From assembly GCA_907165135.1 (NCBI GenBank), contig OU015566.1:13066157-13130156 (forward strand): a stretch of 64,000 nucleotides of DNA, read 5' to 3'. The notes beneath the pieces are model-generated. The model saw only the letters and a program-made list of their open reading frames with translations, was not told the DNA's origin and searched no databases. Positions 21,701-32,600 of the stretch are shown here, in pieces. The position numbers were made by a program, and so were the translations under genes. Origin of the DNA: Oikopleura dioica. Taxonomy: Eukaryota; Chordata; Appendicularia; Copelata; Oikopleuridae. How positions within the stretch are numbered: position 1 is the first letter of the stretch; the number at the start of each line of letters is the position of its first letter.

Positions 21701-24640
21701 TAAGTTTTGGCTAAATAAAGTAGTCAGATATTTTCAAAAATCCGGAAGCTTCTAAATCTTCAAAATCATTCTGAAAAAAGCTTGTACTTACAAAGCTCCA
21801 AGATTTAGTCCCTCCGCGACGAGAGTCAGCGTTGTTGAAAGAGCGATTATGCTAAAGACGAGGATCAAAAGTTGGTAAGTGATGTAAAGAAGGGAGATGT
21901 ATTGGTTTGATCGGCGGATTTCGTAGCTCTGTTGAATTAAATTCCAGATGTTGGCAGTTGTTGAGGGGCCCCATCTACGTCGCTGTTTGTAGAAGGTTTC
22001 GAGGTCTTCTGGGGCAAAGGTGTTACAACTCGCTGCAGATTCGTATTCAATTCTTCCACCAGCAAGCAGAATCAAAGTACAGAGCCACCTATCTTCTCCC
22101 TGATCGAACTGAAGCTTCTCCATTGGCGACTCAGCGTAAGACTTGTACTTGGCCATTACATTCGGTTTTGCTAGAAAACTCATTCTATAAAGCGAGAAAC
22201 AACCTGGCGAGCAAAGGACACAACCAAGAACATGCTCGGCCGATTTCATCAGCCAATGACCAACAGCATATTCAAATCGCTGGTACCAAATTAGCCAGGA
22301 AGATCCAACTGGGACAATTCGGCCGCAACAAGCAGCTACATCATCGTTTCTCAGAAGTCGATTCAGGCAAAGCTCGACTGAAGAGGGATGAAAATCAACG
22401 TCGCCATCGAGAGTTAGAATGAAAGACTTGTCTTTTACAAAAGGAGCATTGTTTTTCTCAGCTCGGCAAGTGTCGATCTTCCAGCCGATCAAGTAGTACA
22501 AGTACATGACTTGACTCCATCTTTTTCCAGCCTTAACTTTCGTCGCGTCTTTCAAATGAATTACCAATTGAATGCCGAGGATTTCATACTCTATTCTTCC
22601 ACCATATGGAGTAACAATAACAGTTCCTTTCTTCAAAAAATCTTCCATTTGAAACAACCTCAGCGCTTTCGTCACAGCTCTGATGAAAGAATTGACAAAT
22701 TCATTCAAAACGACCTTTTCTTCGACCGTTTCAAAAACATTGTCGAAAAATACATGAATTTCCATGTCGTAAGAATCCGCTGTGTCTTTTTTCGCCGCAT
22801 GATCTCTTATCAAGCGAACGAGAGAGGTCGCTAATTGGTACATTTCCTCAAAGGTCTCGTGCCAAAGTGTCGTGCAGACGAAAATCATCGGCTTTGTCTG
22901 GCCAGTCTTCCAAATTGCAGTTTTTCGGTTGTCGATTTTGATCTTTGGTTTTCCCGCGTTCCATGTTTTGGCTGCTTGTCTCCTGTTAAAAAAATTGTAA
23001 ACACTCGTGTGGACAGGGCGATACGACGGAGACAAGAAAAGATTACGCTCAAACTCATACGGTAAAGACTTGTTAACCCAAGCGAAGGGACATCTTGTCC
23101 GGATCAACAACAGTGCCCCTAGTAAAGCCAGTAGCTGAGTTAAATACGAAGAGTACAGCATATCGATCGGATTGCAATCGTAATAAGGCCATTTTTCTCG
23201 AAGCCAGCTTCAAAAGAGGTGTATAATTACCGTTGTCTTGAATAAAAAGAATGTTTAACATGACAATTATTCTAAAAAAAATTGTTCAAGATTGAATATC
23301 AAATATCAAATATGCCATAAAATTTATGGCTGAAAAAATGCTTTAATCGACCATTTCCTTGTTGTATTCTCATATTTAGAATCATTATTGTGTTGTATGT
23401 AACACGCTTGAGAGGCCTCTTCATCGCGGGCAGTGTATTTGTTGAAGTAACTCAGGTCCATCAGGAAACAAATAAGGACCGCTGCGATAGATCCAACAAG
23501 CTTGGGAACCGTGAAACCAAAAGTCTGCAGTTTCAGTCGAACGCCAGTTTTCCCCAAATAAGCTGAAATGGCGCTGCAAAGCGGCCAAAGAATAATGAAA
23601 GAAGAAAAACTCGAGTCAAGGTTTTCCATCGAAGTTAGAATCGACCCTCCATAGGAAACAACGACAGAAGAATAGATCGTAAAAGTCAGTAGAATCTTCA
23701 TAACAGCGATTGGAAAATGACTGATGATTACATGATAGTTCGCTCCAGTTGTGACATTGTCTTCGTTGACAAAAACCTCCCTGGTGATGAATTTTCCTAC
23801 GACGGGCAGCTTTTCCACGACAGGAATATTTCCAAATGCAAGCGCAAGTAAATAAACTATCAAAAGACTAGTTACAGCTCCCAGATTTGAATCGGGACGG
23901 ACGTCAACTCCCAGCGGAACTGTAATGGAGTAGAAAGCCAGGGCCGCGCTGGGCAGAGCAAGTGAGATAATCGTCCAGATTTTCTGGCTGAGGGTTTTGG
24001 ACCTGAAGCTGAACAATTTTGGAAGCGTCAGTGCGAAAATTGGAAACAAGAAGGAGTTCCCACTGATGAGGGCGTTTGTTGTTTTTGATAAATAAGGCGC
24101 GACGCAATATACAAAAGTTGTCATAAAAATATGGTTCAGAATATCTGGTAGACCAATCGTCAACAACAACTGCCACCTTGGCCAGGTTTTTCTTCTATAC
24201 AAAATGAAATAAGTCGAGTAAACTATCGTGAAAAAATCCGGAATGAGGAGTCCCCAAAACGCCAGATTCGCCTTTTGAGAGTACAAAAGTAAACTTGTTG
24301 CTTCATTTTCCGCTTTTTGGAAGGACGGATGGAGATGATAAACGACAACGGAAAATGATACTGCTGATAGGATTTCAAAAAAGGAGTTTGTTATCAAGAA
24401 TAGGAAGCCAAATACGCGGCGGAGCCAAATGTTCACGTGGAATTTTGTGGCAGTGGGGAGCTTTTCCACCTTTGGTTGGACTTTTGCTCGATCCCAGGGC
24501 TATTTACAAGGAGTTTTCTTACTGTAATTTTGAGGATCTCTTACCTGAACATATTCAATCGACTCGTCATCATGTTCCTCCGCTCCTTTATCTTTCAACA
24601 AGTCCTTATCTTGCGCTTCATTGAACTGAACCTTCTTCAT
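18777..24640 (-). CDS. CHS: Chitin synthase (metazoan type, GT2) with motif-rich tail
   Basis: Makes chitin from UDP-GlcNAc at the plasma membrane. Exons 24640-24545, 24499-23352, 23207-21792, 21710-21373, 21323-20626, 20577-20181, 20139-19955, 19911-19718, 19666-19239, 19176-18922 and 18880-18777 total 5259 nt, 1752 aa, phases consistent. The N-terminal ~400 residues contain many membrane helices. The catalytic core (about 500-860) shows LTLDGDVDF, CSPGCFSLYR, GEDRW and QRRRW, the hallmark GT2 chitin synthase motifs. Further helices follow, then WGTRQ, typical of animal enzymes, then a large acidic and basic cytoplasmic region, a further pair of helices, and a Ser/Asp/Glu-rich tail from about 1430 carrying seven YR[PA][TS] motifs. 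It runs convergent to the membrane-protein gene, and CesA ends about 4 kb away. Confidence 0.95.
18922..19911 (-). repeat. Seven YR[PA][TS] motifs in the chitin synthase tail
   Basis: In order the tail contains AYRPTVVVK, SYRPTKVE, NYRATKIIK, NYRATMMVK, KYRPTIMVP, TYRPSEG and AYRPTMVMK, separated by 20-50 residues of Ser/Asp/Glu-rich sequence that includes DSG (DSDSGI, EEDSGI). They are spread over three exons plus the exon at 19911-19718. This spacing looks like a multivalent docking or phosphorylation array. Confidence 0.8.
21324..21372 (-). repeat. Intron built from telomere-type repeats
   Basis: This 49-bp intron of chitin synthase starts GTAATAA and ends TTCAG on the minus strand. Almost everything between is CCCTAA repeats, about six units with one variant (read as TTAGGG on the plus strand). 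Exon phases on both sides agree with its removal. Confidence 0.9.
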
Positions 24641-25088
24641 GTTTTCTGTTACTACAGTCTCTCTCTATCAAGGATGCTACAGGTACTGCCCCCTGCAGCC
24701 TCAGTGGTAAATCTCTGCTGTCGTTTTCATTGCTCTTGAAAATGAAAGTTGGCGCATTCGGAATTTATGATCGGCCCGAGTAACGACAAACAGTAAGCAA
24801 GTGATCGCCACCGCAAACATGCTCTTACTGGTACCTCCAGCCTTAGTTACCAATAAAAAGCAACTCCCTCTTTTGGTGCAATTCAACAAACAAGTAAACA
24901 AGTCCTTTATTTTCTATCATCATCTTCTGATTAAAAATAAACAATGGCGATTTTTATGCATGTATCTGTTTTATTCCGTTATTTTGAGTGGAATTTAAAT
25001 TGTAAGCTATCATGTATTGGGTTCAGAAAAATATTTTTTTGAATGAAGCAAAAATCAGAATTCAATGAATTCAATTGAAATTCTAAAT
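24641..25088. other. Spacer between STOML2 and chitin synthase
   Basis: Both neighbours are on the minus strand. The spacer has one small minus-strand ORF (24818-24701, 39 aa) starting MFAVAITCLLFVV like a signal peptide. It could be a micropeptide, an upstream ORF of chitin synthase, or chance. AATAAA-like signals for STOML2 lie in the AT-rich part. Confidence 0.35.
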
Positions 25089-26677
25089 TTATTTATCCGC
25101 CTTCGCTGATTGAATCTTCTCCAGCGTCGTCATCGCAGTTGCTACCGTGCTGGGAATGTTTCCGACATCAGCAGGAAGAATCAATCTAGATAGGTTTTAT
25201 TTGTCAGTCTTAGAGAATTTAAACAATCTTTTGCGTAAATAATTATGAAAATTGGGCAATTTATTTTCAAAAAGAAGCTTTCTAAACTGAGAATAATCAG
25301 CGACGATCTGAATTTTGAAAACTCAGATGTTTGCTTCTAAACTGAGAATATATTCTACAATATCGCCATTTCATCAAGATAAATATGAATAGAAAGTAGA
25401 AAAGATTCTCGATTACGGTCCGAATCGGATCATCCGATGGATGTGTCAGTAGGATAAACTCACGTGTTTCCTTCCTGGGCCAATTCACTAAAAGCATCAA
25501 TATACTGGGCAGCCAAGTCATAATCAGCCGCTTGTCTTCCATTCTCCGCAGCGAGTCTTTCCGCCACCACTTCAATCGCCTTCGCCTTTGCTTCAGCCCT
25601 CAAGATCGCCGCCTGTCTTTCACCCTCAGCTTCGTTTATCAATTCCATGCGCTGCGCTTCAGACTGGAGGATTCGCGCCTGTCGCTGACCTTCTGCCTCG
25701 TTGATTGCAGATTCGCGGACACCCTCAGATCGCAAGATTTCAGCTCTTTTTGTTCGCTCTGCTTCTACTTGGCGCTGCATTGCTTGACGGATTTCACTAG
25801 GGATCTGAACGCGTTGAATTTTAAACTCGTAACACTTGGATAACAGATGTAATTGGCATCTGATACAACCCATAATTGGGCAAATTGGTATTTTTATCTA
25901 TGTACCTCAATATCTTTAATTTCGTATCGGAGGGCAGACATTCCCCAATCAAGTGACGCTTCATTTATGGACGAGCAAATTCTACTATTCAATTCTTCCC
26001 TTTCGGAAAACAGACCATCAAGAGTAAGCTTTCCAATCTCCGATCTCATCGTTGTCTTCGTTGTTTCCGAAATAAGATAAATCACCAGACGGATAAAATT
26101 TACCTGGGCTAATTGTTTAATTGCGAATTCAGAGTCGTCCACTCCATAGGACGCTTTTTCAGCGTCTTTAATTTTAATGTACAAAACTCCGTCGATATCA
26201 ATTGTAACATTATCCTTTGTAATTGCTTTCTGGTTGTCTTTAAACGTACTCAACTAACTTTTGTCTATTTTTTCATTTCCCGTAGGAAAATAAGAAAAAT
26301 AATCATAAAAATCTTAAAATAAATTCGGGAGATTATCTACTTTGCCATAATAATTCACGCAAAATCTTACTAATATCTTATTTAAAATCAACTCATTATC
26401 CACGTAAAAATTTTATCCATCTCGAGATTGAGCACTTCCCTACGGTAATTACGAGTTCTTTTAAAACTTGTACATAAGCAACCCGCTCGATCAGGGGTAC
26501 TTTAAACATAGGTCCTCCAGGACTCGATCGAGCGAACTTGCCGAAGCGCTCGATGACGTAGATCTCTTGCTGGGGGACGAAGTTGACGGGGAACGCGACG
26601 CGGGAGAACCATGATAGGGTTTTGGAAGCGTTGTGACGTTTGAGGCATCTTTGCACGGCACGATTAGACGATAACAT
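25089..26677 (-). CDS. STOML2: Stomatin-like protein 2 (SPFH/prohibitin family), mitochondrial
   Basis: Exons 26677-26444, 26253-26104, 26055-25906, 25804-25464 and 25185-25089 give 972 nt, 323 aa. The basic N-terminus (MLSSNRAVQRCLKRHN) suits a mitochondrial presequence. FVPQQEIYVIERFGKF opens the SPFH domain. DNVTIDIDGVLY, ASYGV, TTMRSEIG and RYEIKDI are family hallmarks. A long Ala/Glu/Arg coiled coil and a C-terminal segment with LILPADVGN follow. The family organises cardiolipin-rich inner-membrane domains. The start is placed at the ATG one base after a TTTTTAG acceptor, probably trans-spliced. The exon 1/2 join is uncertain: the canonical GT-AG choice adds four residues (STFK) relative to the family, whereas a GG-AG choice would not. 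The third intron is 48 nt with no in-frame stop. Confidence 0.92.
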
Positions 26678-26700
26678 GCTAAAAAGAGTACAAAAAAGTA
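26678..26700 (-). promoter_or_regulatory. Likely trans-splice acceptor of STOML2
   Basis: On the minus strand a T-rich tract reading tactctttttagc leads straight into ATG at 26677, leaving one base of leader. Such minimal leaders are typical of spliced-leader trans-splicing. Confidence 0.5.
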
Positions 26701-27060
26701 AGATCAGAGTCTTCGATAGGGAAAATGGAGATCTGTATTTTAAGGTCTGTTGCTTTAGCAGATTCATATCGATATGTTTATCAATTTCTTTTATCCTGTA
26801 CTACTTGTTATTTGATCATGGTCAAACGGGTTCAATATAACTACATTTGAAGTCCTTTCTAGTCACTTATTCATGATAAGTACTCGGAGGACTTTGCAGT
26901 CTTCGAGCTTAAAACCATATCCAACGATAAAGTTGATCCAACCATGAATATCATATTCGCTGATAGAGAGACAAATTGTACAGATAGGCTTTATTGAATA
27001 TTTCAGTAGCAGAACTTTGAAAAACACAAAATATTATCAATATTAATAAATTATTAATCG

Positions 27061-28516
27061 TCAAACGCGTTGCATATGATTTTGCTCAGGCACTTGAGAA
27101 ATCTGAACTGGCAGTTTTAAAGAAGAAACTTTCTGGGTGATCGGGGTCTTTGGGAGCGGCGCATTAGGAGCAAAGTTCTCTTTGCTGGCTTGATTTGGTT
27201 TCGACGTCGATAGATGCTCTAGAACGTTGGGAGCGTATTTGGTGATAAAAGCGCTGCGGGAGATGCCAAGAGCGGAGGCACGGCAGTAATCGTAAGTGAT
27301 GATGGATTTGATGAGATCTTTTGCTTCCGTGGACAAAAGTGAGGGAAGATCGAAGCTCAAGTTCTGGATCTTCTTCCGCGTTGAAGTGAGGGAGGTGTAT
27401 TTGAACGGTGGTCGGCCGACTTAATTGAAGTAAAAATTGATTGAAATTGACTAAGAATCCTTACCGAGCATGCAGAAAAGCACACAACCCGCGGCCCAAA
27501 TATCCGAGGTGGGAAAGTGCTGTCGTTGTTGAAAAACTTCTGGAGCGAGGAAATTCGGCGTGCCACAGATGCAAATTTGCTTTGTCTTGTTTGTGTCGAT
27601 AGCTAGTCCGAAGTCGGCTACTTTGGCGCATCCGTCTTTTAGGAGAATATTGCCGAGTTTGATGTCGCGATGGAGAATGCCGTGAGAGTGGAGATATGAA
27701 AGCGCGGATATAACCTGGCTTTAGATGGTTTTCTATGATGCGGTCTTGTGGACAATTATGAGATTATTATTTCAAAAACTGTTTTGTTGTTTATGGAACT
27801 TATCGTAATAACAGTCATACTTCTAATTTAATAAAAATTGAATTTCCCAATTTATCTACAGACTGCCTCTCGTGGAGGTTTTTCTGTAAGATACAGTCTG
27901 AAAATTCAGTAGAAAAAAATCCTTTCTCATGAAAACCAATTTCTAAATATCTCTGCAGATCGCCTTTCGTTCAGAGTTTTCGTCGGTTGATTCTGATTAT
28001 GAGTTTCCAAAAAGTCGAATCTGTTAAAATTCTGTATTTATCCATAACTTCAAAACTCGATTTCCTTTATGAGATCTCCCAGTGTCATTTCATTGCAGTA
28101 CTCCAGAACCAAACAGATCTTCTCTTCATCCCTAAAGCTCGCTAAGATCTTGACAATATTTGGATGTTTCAATCGTCGCTGGATGATGATTTCTTCGTCG
28201 ATTCGTACGACTTGTTCTTGTTTTTCCACCCTCTTTCTTGGGACGATTTTCAAAGCGACTTTTCTGGAGTTTTCTTTCTTTCCATGCTCCGGGGTTGATT
28301 TGGAGTACTGAAGGGCCGAGTAGACTTCGGAAAAGCCGCCCTTCCCAAGCTTTTTTCCTAGATGAGGGTTAACTTAAGGCTGTAGCGGTCGATAAAGAGT
28401 GATTTTGGAGAGAGAGGGGGGTGTAGCTTACCGATTTTGTAGTAAGAATCAGTATGAGGGTTGAAGAAGTCATCCCTCAAGTTGACTTTATCCATCATTT
28501 CGCTTATACAGCCCAT
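27061..28516 (-). CDS. Polo-like kinase domain protein without polo boxes
   Basis: Exons 28516-28432, 28357-28057, 28020-27937, 27718-27465 and 27419-27061 give 1083 nt, 360 aa. It starts MGCISE, so N-myristoylation at Gly2 and acylation at Cys3 are possible. Kinase motifs are LGKGGFSEVY (P-loop), ALKIV (Lys), HRDIKLGN (catalytic loop), DFGLA, and CGTPNFLAPE with a PLK-like SDIWAAGC and VGRPPF. The ~65 residues after the kinase domain hold a KEN box (SKENF) but no polo box, unlike PLK1-4. Targets are unknown; cell-cycle or centriole roles are inferred from the family. The join of exons 3 and 4 is the least certain, because the canonical donor gives two residues more than the family norm. It starts 33 bp after the stop of the gene upstream. 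Confidence 0.85.
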
Positions 28517-28549
28517 TTTCTCTACTCTTCTCTAGGTCGTTTTTTCTCT

Positions 28550-28843
28550 CTAGTTTGAGTTGGAGACTTCCAGACTTGAGTGTACCCAATTCTCGATTAT
28601 TCGAAACTTCAAATTATCGAAATTTGCGTATTCGTCAATTTCCGTGATTTCTGGATTTCTTCTTCGTAATAATTGATTTCTCGTTGTATCAAGTAACTTT
28701 TCTTCGATTCGGGAAGAGTACCCATTTGCGCCGTGAGTTATTTGCTTCCGTAGCCGAGCCATATTTCGATCCTGAGTTAGACCAAGTGATGTCTGAAAAG
28801 CACCACGTGACCCGTTGTTTTTGCGAGTCTCGATAGTTGCCAT
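28550..28843 (-). CDS. Small protein of unknown function, possible operon partner of the kinase
   Basis: One exon of 97 codons, starting MATIETRKNN, hydrophilic, mixed charge, with no signal peptide or helix. Its composition is protein-like and the stop lies 33 bp from the kinase ATG on the same strand, the sort of gap seen in larvacean operons. No family was recognised. It could also be the last exon of a longer gene whose earlier exons were missed. Confidence 0.4.
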   Translation of the reverse strand: MATIETRKNNGSRGAFQTSLGLTQDRNMARLRKQITHGANGYSSRIEEKLLDTTRNQLLRRRNPEITEIDEYANFDNLKFRIIENWVHSSLEVSNSN

Positions 28844-29658
28844 TAACGCAAATCGCCACTTTTGGAAGCAGGAATGTTGATCAGACCAGCGTTCTGTCTC
28901 TATAATACGAGAATTTTATTGCCGTGTGGGATTAGCACTACTACGAGCGTTTTCTAGCGCAAACAAAGGAGAAAAAACATCTTGGCCGTCACATATTGTC
29001 TACTCCCATAATAAGCTACTTCCGACAGACAACGACAGACGGTATATGTCAATAAATTCTTCTATCATGATATTTTTGAGGGGATACAATCGTAACTTAC
29101 AGAAGAGAAATGAATGATCACATGTTTTCGCTCCCGTAAATTATTCATTCTTATTCTCAATTTAACGTCAAATTATCAAACTTAGACAGACAGACGATTA
29201 ATATCATCAAATATTATCCAGAAAGGGAATATAATTTAAATTCTCAATTCAGTCAATCATTTCAAAGAGTTTACACTCACTAGAGCGAGAAACGGTTATT
29301 CTATATTTAAATTCTATCCAGTAATCTATCAGCCGTCTGTCGTTCTTCTTGATGTTTCCTAAAATAATTAAATGGCTCATAAATCTGGTTTCGTTGTCAA
29401 AAATTTATATAATAAAATATCCCATGATTTGACACTTTATTTAGGTGTTTTGAAGATAGGAAAAATAGCAAACAAGAATGAACAGATTATAACTTGTTTT
29501 GAATCTTTCTTCTACAGTAACTGTAAGTACAGTATAAAAGAATGAAATTGACTGTGACATGCAGTATGTTGTTTCTTGAACGAATGGGAACAACAGATTG
29601 ATAAGACTTGAAAGGGGATGAATGAATTTAGGATTTAACAGAGATGGGTAGTCGATAG
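28844..29658. other. Intergenic region, no gene seen
   Basis: AT-rich interval between dynactin (stop 29661-29659) and the small gene at 28843. Only very short open frames occur. Confidence 0.5.
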
Positions 29659-32600
29659 TTAAAATGCTGGCTGAAGAAGTTGCGAAAACGACCTGAATTG
29701 ATCATCGTCGAGGAAGATATTCTTCATAGGCGCGTCGGGCTTTGAACTGAGGATTTCTGCAGATAAAGAGCCCTTGCCGTCCCACGCCTGAAAGTCACTT
29801 TAGTTTCAGAAGATTCGTATCAATCATCAACGATTCCAGCCTGGAATATCCAGGACAATAGAAATGAAAAAAATTAGGATAATTAAGATCCTGATAGGAT
29901 TTGCACGAGTTCATCTTCTTCGGGTTCTCATTGAGAATGGACTTTATTAAATACCCTAGGTCGAAAAAGAACAAACAAGCGTCAATACCTGATTGAAAAT
30001 CTTTGTCGGGAATTCCTGCCCTGTCTTTGTCTTGACCGTAGCTCCATCAGCCTTTGCAATGGCATTTCTCAGCTCGGATTCAAGACTTGGAAGGACTTTT
30101 GCGCTCTTGGCTCGCTGGGCAAGGTCACCGGCAAGACGAAGCATGGCTGGTTGGGGTTGGCCAACTTTGACTAAAGATACTGGGCGGAGGAGAGGAGCGG
30201 CGGCGGACTCGATTTTGTGGGAAAGATCCACGAGATCGGGTGAGTTGATGTTGAGTCTAAATGAATATTTGAGGAAGAATACAGTTGTAATTATATTGTT
30301 TTCTAAAATTTAACCGATAGCATCATTAAAACTGCATCTATCATGCACATGTAGCTAGCACATGTAGATCGTGCTAGTCAACATGATAAGTTATCATGTA
30401 CCAACAACATATTCTACCATATAAATTATATGATATAATCATATAATTCTATCATATAATCAGCTATTTTTTATGTTTCATTGCTCAAGAAAATTGTTGC
30501 ATGATTACTTTGGAAGTGGCTGCAATGTAGACACTCGTTTCGATAAGGACCTGCCCTCCGATCGCGCAAGTTTCTTTTGAAGACAGCTCACAGATCTTGA
30601 AAGCGAGAGAATCTGCTCAGCAAGAAGAGGGGAGTCGTTGACGGAAGCTTCAAAGAAAAGCGTGAGGTCTAGTTAAAAGAAAAAAAGAATACCTGAAGTA
30701 ATCGTCGGCGATTTCGGCGAGGAGAATCCAAGACGCTCAATCATATTCGACTTGTTCTGCGAGAGCCAGTTCTTTCTTTGCGACTAGAATAAATGTTGAA
30801 GATGATACGCAGACTTGGGCTTACCTGGAGGTTGTTTTTCTCGTCTTTGACAGAAGTCAACTCGGCCCTGTATGTTTCACAAGTTTTCTCAAACTCCTTT
30901 TCTTTCTTCAGTAAAAGCTCCTTGGTCTCCTTGAGCTCATTTTCCAACTTTCTTGATGCTTCCTCAGATTTCATATTAGCCCTTGACGATCGCGACTCGA
31001 GCATGTCGGCTTTGAGCTACAACAGATGTTTGATAAACAACAACGATAGTCTATCGACGAAACGTCGCAATAGAGATTTATATTTCTGTGGCAAGTGCCA
31101 ACCCCAGATAGAATATGTTCTACAGAAAAAGAGTGACTCACCTGTAATTGCTCTGTTTCATCGCTTTTGATCCTCAGAGCTTGTTTCAGTTCTTTGATGA
31201 CTGTATCTTTATCTTCCATGTGCAACTATAAATTTTAGATGAAAGATAACAACAATAGTTGAATGTACTTGGAGTTCTTCTGGCGATTGTGTAGATATCT
31301 CTGCAGCTCGTCGTTTTACAGCCGGCTCAAGAGACTCAGCAGCTTTGTTCACGTGGAAATCGCCCTCTTGAAGTCGGGAGTTGATTTTGGCGATGCATTG
31401 GAAAGAGCTTTGGATTGATCCCTTCACTGATGCTAACCCCTCGTTGCCTTTTTCGAAGATGCTTAATTTTTGTATTCAAAAGGCGCGCGAGGCGCTCTGA
31501 TTGACCAATTGCGGGTAAAAGTAGACAATCTTAGGCATCCTTTCCTGGTCCATAAACCTTATTACACGCTTGAATACTAGCATCGTGAAGCTGCTTCTCC
31601 GGAAGATGCTTTTGCTCCAAGTTAATCGCTTGCGAGTGCGTCGTATTCGCCCAATACTGAAGGAACTCAGAAATGATTGAAATCTGGTGGATCGCGTCAC
31701 GAGCAGACGAGCGCTGATCTTGATCCATGACACCATGTTTCTCGTCTGGAGAAAGTCGCTGAATTCTTCGGAAGGTTTGGCGAAGGGATGGGAGTCGCGC
31801 GATTATGTCTGTTAGCAATTTTGCTGGGTCGGAGAGCTCCTGGCCAGGGAGAACTTACAGAAGGTAAAGGATGTGTTGTCATGTGACAAGTAATCGGTGT
31901 CAAGCAACATGAATATCTATCACTGCAGCGATTTCTGTTGGGACAATTAAAGATTATTACTACGATTAAAAATAATGATTTGATTTTACGCTTTCATGAT
32001 TCTATTACCTCAGTTTATATAAAAAAAACTCCCTCAAAAATGCTCTAGCATAGAGATTCATAAATTGTGAATAATTGTAGCACTATCGCATAATCCTATT
32101 TCACCGTTCCTAAGTTCTGTAGTCGTGCCGTAGTCACTCCAAGACGGTTCGAAAGAGTAAGACCTCTTCGGGAAAGTCGGAGGATGAAGCCAGCGGCGTC
32201 ATCTTGCTCACGAGCAAAGTGAACTCCGTGGACGTGGGCGATGAAGCCAAGACTCTTCTGAAGATTGAGCAGCGAAATTGTCTCGTCAAGGGCGTCGCGT
32301 CTGACTAGATCGATAAAATAGTCCAGGACGGCTTCGTGTGGGACGAGCTCGTGATAAAGGGTCGCCACGCGTTTCCAAGTGTCGATTGAACAGTCATGAA
32401 GGATCCCCGTGAAAGTTTCAGTGTATCCTCTCAGCGTCTCGAGGATATCAACGAGCTCCGCTGCCCAAATATCCGTCTCCGTCTGCGCTGGATCGCCAGT
32501 TGCTCCTTCCAAATCGAACTTGTCCATCACCTCTGTTTGGATAATGCGCGCTTTTGCACTAAGCCTTCGAATAAGCAGCTCAATCTTGACCCCATCTGCG

